A DNA stretch of 43,410 nucleotides from QNFN01 sp964195335 (GTDB lineage Bacteria > Pseudomonadota > Gammaproteobacteria > QNFN01): NCBI GenBank assembly GCA_964195335.1, contig CAXMPC010000039.1, forward strand, positions 1 through 43,410, given 5' to 3'. A model generated the notes under the pieces. It saw only the letters and a program-made list of their open reading frames with translations. It was not told the DNA's origin and made no database searches. Made by a program: the position numbers and the translations under genes. Shown here in pieces: positions 28,401-36,957 of the stretch. Numbering within the stretch: position 1 is the stretch's first letter; every line of letters begins with the position of its first letter.

Positions 28401-29012
28401 GGCGCGATCAATCTCGCGGCGATTGATGAATTCCGCGAACTCTCCGAGCGCATGCATCATCTCGACAGCCAGTTCACCGACATCACCGACGCCCTGGCCA
28501 CGCTGCAGGAGGCGATCCGCAAGATCGACCGAGTGACCCGCCAGCGCTTCCGCGACACCTTCGAGAAGGTCAACGCCCAGCTCGGCGTGCTGTTCCCGCG
28601 CCTGTTCGGTGGCGGTCACGCCTACCTGCAGCTGACCGGTACCGACCTGCTCGACACCGGAGTGACGGTGATGGCGCGTCCGCCGGGCAAGCGCAACAGC
28701 ACCATCCACCTGCTCTCCGGTGGTGAGAAGGCGCTGACCGCGGTGGCGATGGTGTTCAGCATCTTCCAGCTCAGCCCGGCGCCGTTCTGCATGCTCGACG
28801 AGGTCGATGCCCCACTGGATGACGCCAACGTCGGCCGCTTCTGCGAGATGGTCGGCGAAATGTCTCAGAAGGTGCAGTTTGTCATCATCACCCACAATAA
28901 GGTCACGATGGAGCTGGTCGACCAGCTGCTCGGCGTCACCATGAACGAGCCGGGAGTTTCGCGGTTGGTCTCCGTCGACGTCGGCGAGGCGGTCCGCATG
29001 GCCGCCGGCTGA
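25500..29012 (+). CDS. smc: Chromosome segregation protein SMC
   Basis: Condensin ATPase for chromosome organisation, working with ScpA and ScpB (41-43 kb in this window). The 1170-residue product has Walker A GPNGCGKSN (31-39), a long coiled coil, a hinge near residues 510-650, a second coiled coil, the ABC signature LLSGGEKALTA from residue 1071 and Walker B FCMLDEVD (1096-1103). QQ-rich and Arg/Glu-rich heptads span the arms, and length is normal. The hinge contains a short Ala-Thr repeat (ATATATAS near residues 578-585). zipA follows after 31 bp. The system is Smc-ScpAB rather than MukBEF. Confidence 0.97.
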   Translation: MRLKKIKLTGFKSFVDPTTIQIPSNLVGVVGPNGCGKSNIIDAVRWVMGESSAKHLRGESMADVIFDGSTSRKPVGVAAIELTFDNNDGSLGGQYAQYAEIGIKRQVSRDGVSTYSLNGARCRRRDITDVFLGTGLGPRSYSIIEQGMISRLIEAKPEELRVYLEEAAGISKYKERRRETENRIRHTEENMDRLRDLREEVERQLQHAKRQARTAERYQEHKQEERKVHAELLALNARSLTRQLHKLEQKAGTETNALEQTISEVRRIEADLEQQRTAHVHAGDQLNEIQGRFYAVGAEVSKVEQAIQHARELERRQAREAEEVASSRSELQRHHDNDRKRVVELEQTLAETEPELVTVRGREQETRETRSAAEQAMQAWQSDWEAFNVAAAEPAQQAQVERTRTDQLEERRLRLRQRRERLDEELARIDPQPLAAEIATLGEQRSARQGELEQREADHTVLRGRIETLRGDSQAVRNELDQLRDELQRARGRQASLEALQQAALGKTDSGAVDWLEHAGLAEAPRLAQHLRPEAGWEHALETVLGPSLEAVCVDDLTAHAGRAAGLETGHLFLVDATATATATASTPAGVPLSAKLADGHGATTLLAGIYAADDLDHALRLRGSLAAHESVVTRDGLWLGPNWLRVAREGEEHAGVLAREQELRELEARIIDLGDRLGSAESRDGSLKVALREEEEQREQLQQALQEAHRALSGINARLGDRQARHEQLQARAEAIRGERSELEGEDRQCAETLESSRGNLHRALEAMEGLVGRREALEGQRDQHRAALEEARRVAQADRDAAHALALRVESLRTEHQGTIQGLQRIEEQLTRLGSRHSELEDARVATTAPQNERQQELERLLAQRVEVESRLATVRRELEGIENVIRQAEEGRLRAEQTVDTRREILEATRLRCNELRVRGDTLQEQIVESGFEREVLLDGLPDEAEPAAWQERLDRLTASIQRLGAINLAAIDEFRELSERMHHLDSQFTDITDALATLQEAIRKIDRVTRQRFRDTFEKVNAQLGVLFPRLFGGGHAYLQLTGTDLLDTGVTVMARPPGKRNSTIHLLSGGEKALTAVAMVFSIFQLSPAPFCMLDEVDAPLDDANVGRFCEMVGEMSQKVQFVIITHNKVTMELVDQLLGVTMNEPGVSRLVSVDVGEAVRMAAG

Positions 29013-29043
29013 GGCCAGGAACCGGGTTCAAAGCGAGGGCGAC

Positions 29044-29829
29044 ATGGACAAGGAACTGTTTCGCCTGATCCTGCTGGTGGTCGGCGTGGCGTTGATCGCC
29101 ACCGTCTACTATTGGGACCGGCTGCGCGGCCTGTTTTCGCAGCGCCCGGCAGCGCCGGGCCGAAAGCCGGTCCCGGCACGTCAGGAACCTGCTGTTGCCA
29201 GCACCGTGGCGGCGCCCGAGATACCCGAAGCACACGACTCGGCTGCGGCGGTCGAGGAGAAAGTCTTCGATACCGACCTCGGCGAGCTCGAGGCGCTGAT
29301 CCGCGCCGAAGAGCCAGTTGACGTCCTGCTGCAGGATCTGCCGTCGCCGCAGACGTCAGACCAGCAGGCGGTGCCACAGCCCGCGACCGAGACTGGGGCA
29401 GCGGCGCCGTCACCTGCGCCTCCACAAATCCTGGCCGTCACCCTGGTGGCTACCAGTGGCAGCATCAGCGGCATCCGCTTGCGCCGTGTACTCACCGATC
29501 ATGGCCTCGGGCTCGGTTCGCGCGGCCTGTTCGAGCGCATCGGCGAGGAGGGGCGGCCGCTCTACTGTGCGGCCAACCTGGTCGAACCCGGCACCTTCGA
29601 CCCACTCACCCTCGATGGCGTGAGTACGCCCGGGCTGGTGCTGTTCCAGGCGCTTGAAGGGTCTTCTGATCACGTCGCCGTATTCGACGCCATGCTCGAG
29701 ACCGCGATCCGGCTCGCCGACAGGCTCGACTGCACGCTGTGCGATGCCCGTCGCGACCGGCTCGGGGCCGATGGCATCGCCGCGCTGCGTACCGAGGCGG
29801 AGCAGGCCGGAGGCCAGGCAGTCTCGTGA
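29044..29829 (+). CDS. zipA: Cell division protein ZipA
   Basis: Inner-membrane anchor for FtsZ. The 261-residue product starts with a short N-terminus and one membrane helix (LFRLILLVVGVALIATVYYW, residues 5-24), then a Pro/Ala/Gln-rich linker (about 30-125), and a C-terminal FtsZ-binding domain: VTLVATSGSISGIRLRRVL, RLFERIGEEG-like GLFERIGEEG, YCAANLVEPGTF and TPGLVLFQALEG. The layout matches ZipA, although sequence conservation is low as usual. It lies between smc and ligA and overlaps ligA by 4 bp, the arrangement seen in Pseudomonas. Confidence 0.9.
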   Translation: MDKELFRLILLVVGVALIATVYYWDRLRGLFSQRPAAPGRKPVPARQEPAVASTVAAPEIPEAHDSAAAVEEKVFDTDLGELEALIRAEEPVDVLLQDLPSPQTSDQQAVPQPATETGAAAPSPAPPQILAVTLVATSGSISGIRLRRVLTDHGLGLGSRGLFERIGEEGRPLYCAANLVEPGTFDPLTLDGVSTPGLVLFQALEGSSDHVAVFDAMLETAIRLADRLDCTLCDARRDRLGADGIAALRTEAEQAGGQAVS

Positions 29830-31862
29830 CCGCGCCAGCCCGCGCACGGGATCGCGCCGCTGAGTTGCGCGCGCTGCTCGACGACCACAACTACCGCTAC
29901 TACGTTCTCGACGCCCCGGCCGTGCCGGACGCCGAGTACGACCGCCTGTTCCACGAACTGGTCGCGCTGGAGACGACGCACCCGGAACTGGTCACGCCCG
30001 ATTCGCCGACCCGGCGCGTCGGTGCCGCGCCACTCGAGGCTTTCGTCGAGGTCGATCACCTCGAGCCGATGTTGTCGCTCGGCAACGCCTTCGAGCCACA
30101 GGAAGTGCACGATTTCGACCGACGCGTGCGCGAGGGCCTCGACGTGGAAGTGGTTGACTACGTCGCCGAGCCGAAGCTCGACGGCCTCGCAGTCTCGCTG
30201 CTCTACCGCGATGGCATCCTCGCCGTCGCCGCGACGCGTGGTGACGGTCGTCGCGGCGAGAACGTGACCTTGAACGTGCGCACCATCCGCGGCATCCAGC
30301 TACGCCTGCGCGCCTCGCCACCGCCACTGCTCGAGGTGCGTGGCGAGGTCTACCTGACCCGTTCCGGCTTCGCCGCCATGAACGAACGTGCCCGCGAGAC
30401 CGGTGACAAGGTTTTCGTCAATCCGCGCAATGCGGCGGCCGGCAGCCTGCGTCAGCTGGATCCGGCGGTCACCGCGAGTCGGCCGCTGGCTTTCTGCGCC
30501 TACGGCGTCGGCCGTGTCGAGGGCGAACTGCCAGCCCGCCATGCCAACGTGCTGGCACGGCTGCGTGAATGGGGCCTGCCGACCAGCAACGAAGTGCAGG
30601 TGGTGCAGGGCAGCGACGGCTGTCTCGGCTATCACGCGCGGATGCTGGGACGACGCCCCACCCTCGACTTCGATATCGACGGCGTCGTCTACAAGGTCGA
30701 CCGCCGCGACTGGCAGGCGGACCTGGGCCAGGTGGCGCGTGCGCCGCGCTGGGCCGTGGCGCACAAGTTCCCGGCTGAGGAGGAACTGACCCGGCTGCTC
30801 GGGATCGATTTCCAGGTCGGGCGCACCGGCGTGCTGACCCCGGTGGCACGGCTGGAACCAGTCTTCGTCGGTGGGGTGACGGTGACCAACGCGACCTTGC
30901 ACAACATGGACGAGATCTCACGCAAGGACGTTCGCGTAGGTGACACCGTCACCGTCCGCCGGGCCGGCGATGTCATTCCCGAAGTGGTTGGCGTGGTCGC
31001 TGAGCGGCGTAACGGCAACGAACAAGCCATCGAGCTGCCATCGGAATGCCCGGTGTGCGGATCGGCCGTGACACGTGACGAGGAGGAGAGCGCGGCGCGC
31101 TGCAGCGGTGGTCTCTACTGCCCGGCACAGCGCAAGCAGGCGATCCGCCACTTCGCCTCGCGGCTGGCGATGGACATCGAGGGTCTCGGTGACCAGCGGG
31201 TCGACCAGCTGGTCGATGCCGGGCTGGTCAGCACCATCGCCGATCTCTACCGGCTCGAAGCCGAATCATTGGCCGGCCTGGAGCGCATGGGTGAAAAGTC
31301 GGCCGGCAACCTGGTCGCCGCCATCGGGCAGAGCATGAAAACTACGCTGCCCCGCTTCCTGTTCGCCCTCGGTATCCGCGAGGTCGGCGAAAGCACCGCG
31401 GTGGCGCTGGCGATTCACTTTGGTGATCTCCAGTCGTTACGCGCCGCCGATGTCGAGGCGCTGCAGGCGGTCCCCGACGTCGGCCCGGTGGTCGCCGAAC
31501 GCGTCATCGCCTTTTTCGCCGAACCGCACAACCGGGAAGTGATCGACGCACTGCTGGCGGCCGGAGTCCAATGGCAGGCCATCACGCCCACGGTCCGGCA
31601 TGAGGCGCCGCCGCTTGCCGGCCGTTCCGTGGTGCTTACCGGCACCCTTGGGACGATGACGCGCAACGATGCCAAGACCCGGCTGCGGGGCCTCGGTGCC
31701 CGGGTCAGCGGCAGCGTGTCGAAGAAGACGGCGTTCGTCGTCGCCGGCAGCGAGCCCGGCTCAAAGTTGGCCAAGGCAGCCGATCTTGGTGTCGAGGTAC
31801 TCGACGAAACGGCGTTCCTGGAGCGGCTTACAATCTGGGAATCGGTCCAGGACGGCCGTTGA
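29826..31862 (+). CDS. ligA: NAD-dependent DNA ligase
   Basis: Seals nicks in replication and repair. The 678-residue product has the Ia domain with HNYRYYVLDAP, the adenylation KLDG (Lys117), the OB fold, a four-cysteine zinc finger (CPVCG ... RCSGGLYCP), helix-hairpin-helix repeats and a C-terminal BRCT domain (LAGRSVVLTGTLGTMTRNDA). I chose the GTG at 29826, overlapping the zipA stop (GTGA); the frame continues to 29739 inside zipA, but the conserved N-terminus begins right after the GTG. Length is close to E. coli LigA (671). Confidence 0.97.
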   Translation: MTAPARARDRAAELRALLDDHNYRYYVLDAPAVPDAEYDRLFHELVALETTHPELVTPDSPTRRVGAAPLEAFVEVDHLEPMLSLGNAFEPQEVHDFDRRVREGLDVEVVDYVAEPKLDGLAVSLLYRDGILAVAATRGDGRRGENVTLNVRTIRGIQLRLRASPPPLLEVRGEVYLTRSGFAAMNERARETGDKVFVNPRNAAAGSLRQLDPAVTASRPLAFCAYGVGRVEGELPARHANVLARLREWGLPTSNEVQVVQGSDGCLGYHARMLGRRPTLDFDIDGVVYKVDRRDWQADLGQVARAPRWAVAHKFPAEEELTRLLGIDFQVGRTGVLTPVARLEPVFVGGVTVTNATLHNMDEISRKDVRVGDTVTVRRAGDVIPEVVGVVAERRNGNEQAIELPSECPVCGSAVTRDEEESAARCSGGLYCPAQRKQAIRHFASRLAMDIEGLGDQRVDQLVDAGLVSTIADLYRLEAESLAGLERMGEKSAGNLVAAIGQSMKTTLPRFLFALGIREVGESTAVALAIHFGDLQSLRAADVEALQAVPDVGPVVAERVIAFFAEPHNREVIDALLAAGVQWQAITPTVRHEAPPLAGRSVVLTGTLGTMTRNDAKTRLRGLGARVSGSVSKKTAFVVAGSEPGSKLAKAADLGVEVLDETAFLERLTIWESVQDGR

Positions 31863-31878
31863 GTGATATTGTCACCAC

Positions 31879-32898
31879 ATGAACCAGCAGCACCAAGAGA
31901 CCGGATCAGGCACGATGACGTTACATGACAGCTTCGGCCGCCGCGTTGAATACCTCCGGCTGTCGGTCACCGATCGCTGCAACTACCGCTGTTTTTACTG
32001 CATGCCGGAGGCCGGCTTCGTGGCCGAGCCCCGCGACAACCTGCTGCGCACCGAGGAACTGTCGCGCCTGGTCGGCCTGTTCGTCGGACTCGGCGTGCGC
32101 AAGGTGCGCGTCACCGGCGGTGAGCCGCTGATACGGCGCAATCTCTCTTCCCTGGTCTCCGATCTCGCCGCGTTCCCGGGACTCGAGGACCTGTCGTTGA
32201 CCACCAATGGCGACCAGCTCGAGCGTTTCGCCGACGACCTTGCCAGGGCGGGTATCAACCGGGTCAACATCTCGCTCGACTCGCTCGACGCGGCTATCTT
32301 CCGCGACATCACCCGCGGTGGCGATCTCGACCATGTCCTTGCGGGCATCGAGCGTGCGCTGGAGGTCGGTCTGACGCCGGTCAAGCTGAACATGGTCGTG
32401 ATGGCCGACGTCAACGACGGCGAGATTGAGGCGATGGTCGACTACGCCACCGCGCGCGGTTGTCACCTGCGTTTCATCGAAACCATGCCGATTGGCACCA
32501 GCGGCGCCGGTTCGATGGGACTCTACTACCCGGCACAGAAGATTCTCGAGCGGGTTCGCGATCACTGTGGTGAGGAACTCGAGCCGGTGACCGGCCTGCG
32601 CGGTGGTGGCCCGGCCAGCTACTTCCGTGCCGGCCACGGCACCGTCGGTGTCATCTCGGCCATGTCGCGCCACTTCTGCGCAGACTGCAACCGTGTGCGC
32701 CTGACCGCCAAGGGCGACCTGGTGCTCTGCCTGGGACGCGATGAGGCGGTGCCGCTTGGCCGGTTGCTACGCGACGGAGCTGATGACGATGCAATCAGGG
32801 CGGCGATCGTCGCCGGTATCCAGCGCAAGCCCGAAGGTCATGGCTTTACCAGTACCGAGGCGTCCGGTGGGGTGCCGATGTCGGTCACCGGGGGCTGA
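31879..32898 (+). CDS. moaA: GTP 3',8-cyclase MoaA
   Basis: Radical SAM enzyme that starts molybdopterin synthesis from GTP. The 339-residue product has the radical SAM CNYRCFYC (Cys34, 38 and 41), VTGGEPL, TTNGDQLE and NISLDSL, the C-terminal [4Fe-4S] ligands CADC plus a third Cys 13 residues on, and the essential terminal Gly-Gly. It is complete. Neither the ATG at 31879 nor the in-frame ATG at 31915 has a strong Shine-Dalgarno sequence, so the first 12 residues are uncertain. It follows ligA by 16 bp and precedes modABC, putting cofactor synthesis beside molybdate uptake. Confidence 0.95.
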   Translation: MNQQHQETGSGTMTLHDSFGRRVEYLRLSVTDRCNYRCFYCMPEAGFVAEPRDNLLRTEELSRLVGLFVGLGVRKVRVTGGEPLIRRNLSSLVSDLAAFPGLEDLSLTTNGDQLERFADDLARAGINRVNISLDSLDAAIFRDITRGGDLDHVLAGIERALEVGLTPVKLNMVVMADVNDGEIEAMVDYATARGCHLRFIETMPIGTSGAGSMGLYYPAQKILERVRDHCGEELEPVTGLRGGGPASYFRAGHGTVGVISAMSRHFCADCNRVRLTAKGDLVLCLGRDEAVPLGRLLRDGADDDAIRAAIVAGIQRKPEGHGFTSTEASGGVPMSVTGG

Positions 32899-32958
32899 GC
32901 GGCACAGTGGCGCCTAGGCGGCCCCGAATCAGCGCCGGCGGCGCGTGAAACGGGACGG

Positions 32959-33747
32959 ATGAGCATGGGGCATGGAGTCTGGTCGCGGCTGGTACTGTTG
33001 GGCACGCTGGCACTGTGCGCCGGCAGTGTACTGGCGGCATCTCCGGTACGCGTTGCGGCCGCCTCGTCGCTGTCATTTGCCCTACCCGAGATCATCAAGG
33101 CTTTTCGCGCCCAGGGCGGTGACGAGATCGAAATCAGCTTCGGTTCGTCGGGCCTGTTCGCACGGCAGATCGCCCGCGGCGCGCCGTTCGACATGTTCAT
33201 GTCGGCCAACGAGGCGTACGTGGATCAGCTGGCGCGTGCCGGTCTGACGCGCGATGAAGGGACGGTCTACGCCGTCGGTCGGCTGGTGCTGTTCGTACCC
33301 AGCGGCAGCACCATCGCGCCCGAGACGCCGCTGGCGGAGCTGCCGCGACTGCACGCGCAGGGGCGTTTGCGTCGACTCGCCCTGGCTCATCCCGAACACG
33401 CCCCCTATGGTATCGCCGCACGCCAGGCGCTCGAGCAGAGTGGTGCCTGGACCGAGTTGTACGAAACGCTGGTGATCGGCGAGAGCGTCTCCCAGACAGC
33501 CCGCTTTGTCACCACCGGAGCGGCCGATGCCGGCTTGCTGGCCCATGCCCTGGCGCTGCAGCCACAGGTGGCGGCGCACGGCAGTTTCGCTCTGGTGCCC
33601 GAATCGCTGCATACACCGTTACGCCAGCGCATGGCGCTATTGCGCGGAGCGAATCCCGCGGCCGCGGCGTTCTATGCCTTCCTGCGCGAATCCGACGCGC
33701 GTGCGATTCTGGCACGCCACGGCTTCAACATGGCGCAAGGAGGGTAA
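32959..33747 (+). CDS. modA: Molybdate ABC transporter, periplasmic binding protein
   Basis: Captures molybdate (or tungstate) in the periplasm for ModBC. The 262-residue product has a signal peptide (LVLLGTLALCAGSVLA, cleavage near residue 27) and the ModA fold: VAAASSLSFALPEIIKAF, SFGSSGLFARQIARGAPFD, MFMSANEAYVDQL, and APYGIAARQAL. The Ser-Ser pair near the N-terminus (AASSL and GSSG) fits oxyanion binding. It precedes modB by 1 bp. No ModE-type operator was recognised upstream. An ATG at 32965 is an alternative start. Confidence 0.94.
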   Translation: MSMGHGVWSRLVLLGTLALCAGSVLAASPVRVAAASSLSFALPEIIKAFRAQGGDEIEISFGSSGLFARQIARGAPFDMFMSANEAYVDQLARAGLTRDEGTVYAVGRLVLFVPSGSTIAPETPLAELPRLHAQGRLRRLALAHPEHAPYGIAARQALEQSGAWTELYETLVIGESVSQTARFVTTGAADAGLLAHALALQPQVAAHGSFALVPESLHTPLRQRMALLRGANPAAAAFYAFLRESDARAILARHGFNMAQGG

Positions 33748-33748
33748 C

Positions 33749-34432
33749 GTGGACTGGGTCGCGTTCCGGGTTTCGCTGCAGCTTGCCGGTGCGACCACGG
33801 TAATCCTGCTGCTGTTCGCTATCTGGTTGGCGCGGCTGCTGGCCTGGCGGCCGTTCCCCGGGCGCAGCCTGGTCGAGGGAATCGTAGCGCTGCCGCTGGT
33901 GCTGCCGCCGACGGTGCTCGGCTACTACCTGCTGGTCGCGTTCAGCCGCGACAGCCTGGTCGGCCGCCTGTACGAGGACGCCACCGGTCAGACCCTGGCC
34001 TTCACGTTCAGCGGCTTGTTGCTGGCGTCACTGGTCTACAGCCTGCCGTTCGCGGTGCAGCCGCTGCTGCGCGCCTTCGAGGCGATCCCGCCCCGGCTGC
34101 GCGAGGCGGCCTGGTGCAGTGGCCTCGGACGCTGGCAGACCTTCTGGCGCATCGAGCTGCCACTCGCCTGGCCAGGCGTACTCTCGGCGGCGGTGCTGAC
34201 CTTTGCCCACACCCTGGGCGAGTTCGGCGTGGTGCTGATGGTCGGCGGCAACATCCCTGGTGAGACGCGCACGCTGGCGATCTCGATCTACGACAAGACC
34301 CAGGCTTTCGATGACACCGCGGCCGGGACGATGTCGCTGGCACTGCTCGCCTTCGCCCTTGTCACCGTGACCGTGGTCTACGCCGTCGAGCGGCGGCGTC
34401 GCGGTCCCAAGGCCGTGGGGCGGCTGGCATGA
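33749..34432 (+). CDS. modB: Molybdate ABC transporter permease
   Basis: Inner-membrane channel of the ModABC importer. The 227-residue product has about five membrane helices (e.g. LAGATTVILLLFAIWLARLL, IVALPLVLPPTVLGYYLLVA, FTFSGLLLASLVYSLPFAV) and the EAA loop that docks onto ModC (EAAWCSGLGRWQTFWRIELP). I chose the GTG at 33749 because AGGAGG lies five bases upstream; the ORF runs further left only inside modA. It overlaps modC by the ATGA junction, so the three genes form one operon. Confidence 0.94.
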   Translation: MDWVAFRVSLQLAGATTVILLLFAIWLARLLAWRPFPGRSLVEGIVALPLVLPPTVLGYYLLVAFSRDSLVGRLYEDATGQTLAFTFSGLLLASLVYSLPFAVQPLLRAFEAIPPRLREAAWCSGLGRWQTFWRIELPLAWPGVLSAAVLTFAHTLGEFGVVLMVGGNIPGETRTLAISIYDKTQAFDDTAAGTMSLALLAFALVTVTVVYAVERRRRGPKAVGRLA

Positions 34433-35550
34433 GCGGTGGACTGGAGGTTCGGCTGGAGCAGACAGGGCCGATCCCGCTCGCCGCGGAGTTTGCCTGCCCG
34501 CGCGGTCAACTATTGGCGCTGGTCGGTCCTTCCGGCAGCGGCAAGACGACCATCCTGCGCTGCATCGCTGGTCTGCAGCGTCCGGATATCGGGCGGGTTG
34601 ACTGCGACAATGCCACGCTGCTCGACACCGGGCAGCGTATCGACCTGCCGCCGCAACAACGCCGGGTCGGCATGGTGTTCCAGGACTATGCACTGTTCCC
34701 ACACCTGACGGCGCTCGACAACGTCCGCGTGGTACTGGGCCACCTGCCCGAGGATGAGCGTGAAGCGTGCGCCCGCGGCTGGCTGGCACGGACCCGGGTC
34801 GCGGGTCTCGAGGCGCGCCGCCCCGGGCAGCTCAGCGGTGGCGAACAGCAGCGTGTCGCACTGGCCCGGGCGCTGGCGCGTGATCCGGCCATGTTGCTGC
34901 TTGATGAACCCTTTTCGGCGGTGGACCAGGTCACCCGCCACCGGCTGCGCCTGGAACTGGCCGATCTCGCCCGCGATCTCGAGGTGCCGATCATTCTGGT
35001 CACCCACGACCTCGACGAGGCGAGCATGCTCGCCGACCAGGTCTGCGTCCTCCGCCGCGGACGGACCCTGCAACAGGGTCCACCAGACGAGGTGCTGTCG
35101 CGCCCGGTAAGCGCCGAGGTGGCCCGCCTGATCGATCGGCGCAATATCCATGGCGCCCAGGTCACGGCCCACGGCCCCGAAGGCGACTGGAGCGAAATCA
35201 ACTGGGGCGGAAGTCTGCTGCGCGCTACCCACGCGCCCGCATTCGAGATTGGCTCCAAGGTGTCGTGGTGCGTCGCTTCGACTGACGTGCTGCTTATCCC
35301 GGATCACGCTCGTCGTGACGATGGTGAAAACGGTTTTGACACGCGGGTGATCGGCCTGCTGCGTGGTGGTGCGTTGAGCCAGGCGGTACTGAAGTGCAGC
35401 AGTGCGCCGGGTTTGCTGCTGCACATGACCGTCCCGACCCGGGTGGCGCGGCGTCACGCCCTGGTGGTCGGCCGCGAGTTGCGCGTGTCGCTACCGCGCG
35501 AGGCGATCCACGTCATGCCGGCGCCCGAACCACGGACACCACGCGACTGA
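34429..35550 (+). CDS. modC: Molybdate ABC transporter ATP-binding protein
   Basis: Energises molybdate import. The 373-residue product has Walker A GPSGSGKTT (33-41), the Q-loop in MVFQDYALFPHL, the signature LSGGEQQRVALARAL, Walker B LLLDEPFSAVD and the switch His in LVTHDLDEA. The C-terminal 130 residues are a TOBE/Mop-like regulatory domain (SWCVASTDVLLIP; VLKCSSAPGLLLHMTVP). Length fits ModC. It overlaps modB by 4 bp and ends 15 bp before the convergent parvulin gene. Confidence 0.93.
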   Translation: MSGGLEVRLEQTGPIPLAAEFACPRGQLLALVGPSGSGKTTILRCIAGLQRPDIGRVDCDNATLLDTGQRIDLPPQQRRVGMVFQDYALFPHLTALDNVRVVLGHLPEDEREACARGWLARTRVAGLEARRPGQLSGGEQQRVALARALARDPAMLLLDEPFSAVDQVTRHRLRLELADLARDLEVPIILVTHDLDEASMLADQVCVLRRGRTLQQGPPDEVLSRPVSAEVARLIDRRNIHGAQVTAHGPEGDWSEINWGGSLLRATHAPAFEIGSKVSWCVASTDVLLIPDHARRDDGENGFDTRVIGLLRGGALSQAVLKCSSAPGLLLHMTVPTRVARRHALVVGRELRVSLPREAIHVMPAPEPRTPRD

Positions 35551-35565
35551 GCCGGCCGTAACGGT

Positions 35566-36363
35566 CTACTTGACCTCGATCTCGGCCTTGCCGCGCAGTC
35601 CCTCGAGGTACTCGCGCACCTGCGTCGACTGCAACATGTTCTCGATCTGCGGCTTGACCTGCTCGAACGACGGGCCGTCGATCTTGCGCGTCTCCTCGAG
35701 CAGGATCACGTGCCAACCGAACTGGGTTTTCACCGGGGTCTTGGTGTAGGTGCCGGGCTCGAGCGCAATGGCCGCCTGGGAGAACTCGGGTACCATCTGG
35801 CCGGGCTCGAAGAAGCCAAGATCACCACCCTGTGCACCGGAGGGGCCGGTCGAACGCTCCTTGGCCAGGGCAACGAAGTCACCACCGGCGTCGAGATCAG
35901 CGATTACCTTTTTCGCATCCGCTTCGTTTTCGAGCAGGATGTGACGGGCGTGGTACTCGGTCTTGCCGGCCGACTGGCCGACCTGCTCGTCGTACACCTT
36001 GCGCATCTGTTCTTCGGTGACCGGATGGCCGTCGACCTGGTTGCGCACTGCGAACTGGGCCAGCATCGCGCGCCGGGTCATCTCCATCTCGAGCTTGAAC
36101 TCCTCGCCATCATCCAGCTTGCCGCGTTCGGCATCCTGTACCAGCAGTTCGATGTTGATCAACTCCTGCAGCAGCTCCACCTGGGTGCCTTCCTGCTCCG
36201 GTCGCCGTTCGCGGTAGCGTTCGATATCGCCAGCGGTCAGGGAGGTGCCGTTGATGGTGGCAAGGACCTGTTCGTCCCCGGTGGCGGCAAAGGCCGGACC
36301 GTGAGCGAAGGTAAAAGCAAGGAGCAGAGGACCGGCGAGCCGGCGGGTGACATGGTGGGTCAT
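35566..36363 (-). CDS. Parvulin-type peptidyl-prolyl isomerase, periplasmic
   Basis: Probable foldase for exported proteins. The 265-residue product has a signal peptide (LAGPLLLAFTFAHGPAFA), an N-terminal helical region (NGTSLTAGDIERYRERRPEQ to MEMTRRAMLAQFAVRN), and a PpiC/parvulin domain near residues 125-235: EYHARHILLENEADAKKVI, GGDFVALAKERSTGPSGAQG, GDLGFFEPGQMVPEFSQAA and TQFGWHVILLEE. The ATG at 36363 has AAGGAA six or seven bases upstream; a longer frame overlaps bolA. It is last in a yciB-yciI-bolA-parvulin run. It resembles PpiC/SurA relatives but not full SurA. Confidence 0.9.
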   Translation of the reverse strand: MTHHVTRRLAGPLLLAFTFAHGPAFAATGDEQVLATINGTSLTAGDIERYRERRPEQEGTQVELLQELINIELLVQDAERGKLDDGEEFKLEMEMTRRAMLAQFAVRNQVDGHPVTEEQMRKVYDEQVGQSAGKTEYHARHILLENEADAKKVIADLDAGGDFVALAKERSTGPSGAQGGDLGFFEPGQMVPEFSQAAIALEPGTYTKTPVKTQFGWHVILLEETRKIDGPSFEQVKPQIENMLQSTQVREYLEGLRGKAEIEVK

Positions 36364-36379
36364 CGAGTTTCCTTGGAGT

Positions 36380-36658
36380 TCAGTCATTGATCTGTTCATC
36401 GGGTGCGTAGGCACGGATGCTCAGGGCGTGAATTTCGTCCTGCATGGCATCGCCGACGGCGCCGTAGACCAATCGGTGGCGCTTGAGCAGGGGCTGACCG
36501 TCGAAAGCGGCCGAGACGATGGTGACGACGTAGTGGCCGCCACCGCTCTTGGCCCCTTCGTGGCCGGCGTGGGCGGCACTCTGGTCGACGATGTCGAGCA
36601 GGGTCGGCTCGAGGGCGGTGGTCAGTCGGTCGCGTAGCATGCTGACACGGTCGCTCAT
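36380..36658 (-). CDS. BolA family protein
   Basis: BolA-type proteins pair with monothiol glutaredoxins around [2Fe-2S] clusters. The 92-residue product shows the family fold: RLTTALEPTLLDIVDQSAAH, GGHYVVTIVSAAF, GQPLLKRHRLVYGAVGD, MQDEIHALSIRAY, with the conserved His in KRHR. It overlaps yciI by 4 bp (ATGA) and has a 16-bp gap to the parvulin gene. It could be BolA or the IbaG branch; the short length and the family blocks do not decide. Confidence 0.92.
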   Translation of the reverse strand: MSDRVSMLRDRLTTALEPTLLDIVDQSAAHAGHEGAKSGGGHYVVTIVSAAFDGQPLLKRHRLVYGAVGDAMQDEIHALSIRAYAPDEQIND

Positions 36659-36957
36659 TTCGGCAGTACCTGTTTGAACGGCTTGACCGTGGTTTCGGCG
36701 TAGACGCCGGCGGCGACGTAGGGATCGGCGTCGGCCCACGCCTGCGCTGCCTCAAGAGAGTCGAATTCGGCGACGATCAGGCTGCCACTGAAACCTGCCG
36801 GGCCAGGATCGTCACTGTCGATGGCTGGGAACGGTCCGGCGAGGACCATGCGGCCCTGTTCCTGCAACTGTTGCAGCCGCTCGATGTGGGCCGGACGGGC
36901 CGACTGGCGCAGCGGCAGGCTGTCGTCGACGTCATGGCCGATGATCGCGTAGAGCAT
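36655..36957 (-). CDS. yciI: YciI-family protein
   Basis: The 100-residue product matches E. coli YciI (98 residues), a ferredoxin-like (dimeric alpha-beta barrel) protein of unknown enzymatic role: MLYAIIGHDVDDSLPLRQSA, RPAHIERLQQLQEQGRMVLAGPFP (as two blocks), GSLIVAEFDSLEAAQAWADADPY, VAAGVYAETTVKPFKQVLP. It carries the family's His and Asp residues (His23 region, Asp70s) seen in putative active sites. Its ATG abuts the yciB stop and its end overlaps bolA, so translation is coupled. Confidence 0.93.
   Translation of the reverse strand: MLYAIIGHDVDDSLPLRQSARPAHIERLQQLQEQGRMVLAGPFPAIDSDDPGPAGFSGSLIVAEFDSLEAAQAWADADPYVAAGVYAETTVKPFKQVLPK

Noticed and set aside
32899..32958. ModE operator before modA
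   Set aside because: No TATA-rich palindrome of the ModE type in the 60-bp gap.
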